DNA of 64,000 nt, taken from contig NZ_KB899933.1 of the NCBI RefSeq assembly GCF_000378465.1, positions 18,767-82,766 on the forward strand, in the 5' to 3' direction. The notes under the pieces are model-generated. The model was not told where the DNA came from, did not search any database, and was given only the letters and a program-made list of their open reading frames with translations. Below, piece by piece: positions 63,699 to 64,000 of the stretch; within the stretch, counting starts at the first letter, position 1, and each line of letters starts with the position of its first letter. The position numbers and the translations under genes were made by a program. Source of the DNA: Elioraea tepidiphila DSM 17972. GTDB taxonomy: Bacteria > Pseudomonadota > Alphaproteobacteria > Acetobacterales > Acetobacteraceae.

Positions 63699-64000
63699 AT
63701 GCGGCGATACCCGCTGGTGTTCCTGGACGCGCTGCGCGTCAAGGTGCGCGACGAGGGCACGGTGCGCAACAAGGCGGTCTACGTCGCGCTCGGCGTCCGC
63801 ATCGACGGCACCGAGGAGGTGCTCGGGCTCTGGATCGAGCAGACCGAGGGAGCAAAGTTCTGGCTGCGCGTCATGAACGAGCTGCGTGACCGCGGCGTCG
63901 AGGACATCCTGATCGCCGTGGTCGACGGGCTGAAGGGCTTCCCCGACGCGATCGCCGCGGTGTTCCCACAGACCCAGGTGCAGGCCTGCATCGTGCATCT
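63699..64000 (+). pseudogene. IS256-family transposase, 5'-truncated, runs off window
   Basis: From ATG 63699 the frame reads RRYPLVFLDALRVKVRDEGT then VRNKAVYVALGVRIDGTEEV, GLWIEQTEGAKFWLRVMNEL and PQTQVQACIVHL. This is the core of IS256/Mutator transposases, with the first catalytic Asp in FLDALRVK and the second in AVVDGLKGFPDA. About 150 N-terminal residues expected in the family are absent, so the copy is truncated at about 63690. The rest lies outside the window. Confidence 0.88.

Overview
The window is uniformly very GC-rich, with GC-ending codons and dense ATGA/GTGA overlaps. Protein styles (a serine recombinase with its DUF2924 partner, GTA-like tail proteins, Acetobacteraceae-like metal genes) suggest an alphaproteobacterium of the Roseomonas/Acetobacteraceae type. 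That placement is inference. The layout is: a damaged left defence-like operon, one large prophage, a metal/envelope gene island, and the end of a type I-G (formerly I-U) CRISPR-Cas locus.

Left edge (1-5.57 kb): three minus-strand genes overlap in an operon. They are the C-terminal part of a helicase/restriction-type nuclease, a large uncharacterised protein, and a phospholipase-D-fold (HKD) protein running off the window. The helicase gene is cut by an IS3-family element (4253-5573) that has good terminal inverted repeats but no matching target duplication, so sequence was probably lost there.

Prophage (about 5.75-45.2 kb): on the left is a serine-recombinase operon (small ORF, DUF2924, recombinase, HTH protein) and a divergent repressor/Cro switch around a perfect 7-1-7 operator. 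Rightward early genes follow: Sak4-like ATPase, ssDNA-binding-like protein, Cas4-like nuclease, RecD-like helicase, Toprim primase, RuvC and two ParB-methyltransferase fusions. Next come terminase, gpW, portal, a fibre-like protein, a protease/major-capsid fusion, a decoration protein, a lysozyme-like protein, head-tail connectors, tail tube, tail chaperone, tape measure, baseplate/tip genes and a beta-helix tail spike. The tail chaperone carries a textbook -1 frameshift signal: G-GGA-AAC, a 6-nt spacer and a 9-bp GC stem. Two cargo segments run against the late genes: a DCC/DUF393 thiol oxidoreductase and a parD-parE-HEPN-like cassette.

Metal/envelope island (45.2-58.2 kb): a long minus-strand block encodes SCO, PCuAC, DUF2946, YnfA, an M23-like protein, a DsbA-like protein, LspA, CcdA, Lnt, a decayed ccdA copy, a Met-rich Spy/CpxP-like protein, DUF302, a SHOCT protein, a P1B-2 (Zn/Cd/Pb) ATPase, DUF411 and MntH. 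It is flanked by divergent mntR and a merR-family gene. A MerR-type promoter with a 19-bp spacer precedes the ATPase, and a palindrome sits between mntH and mntR. Together these genes look like metal efflux and uptake plus periplasmic copper handling, disulfide chemistry and lipoprotein maturation.

Right end (58.65-64 kb): a CRISPR array (10 repeats of 37 nt, 9 spacers) is followed by cas2, a cas4-cas1 fusion, csb3 and only the C-terminal HD part of cas3. All are on the minus strand. The cas3 helicase half is missing, replaced by a truncated HTH-like gene and a 5'-truncated IS256-type transposase. Adaptation genes look intact while interference is broken within the window.
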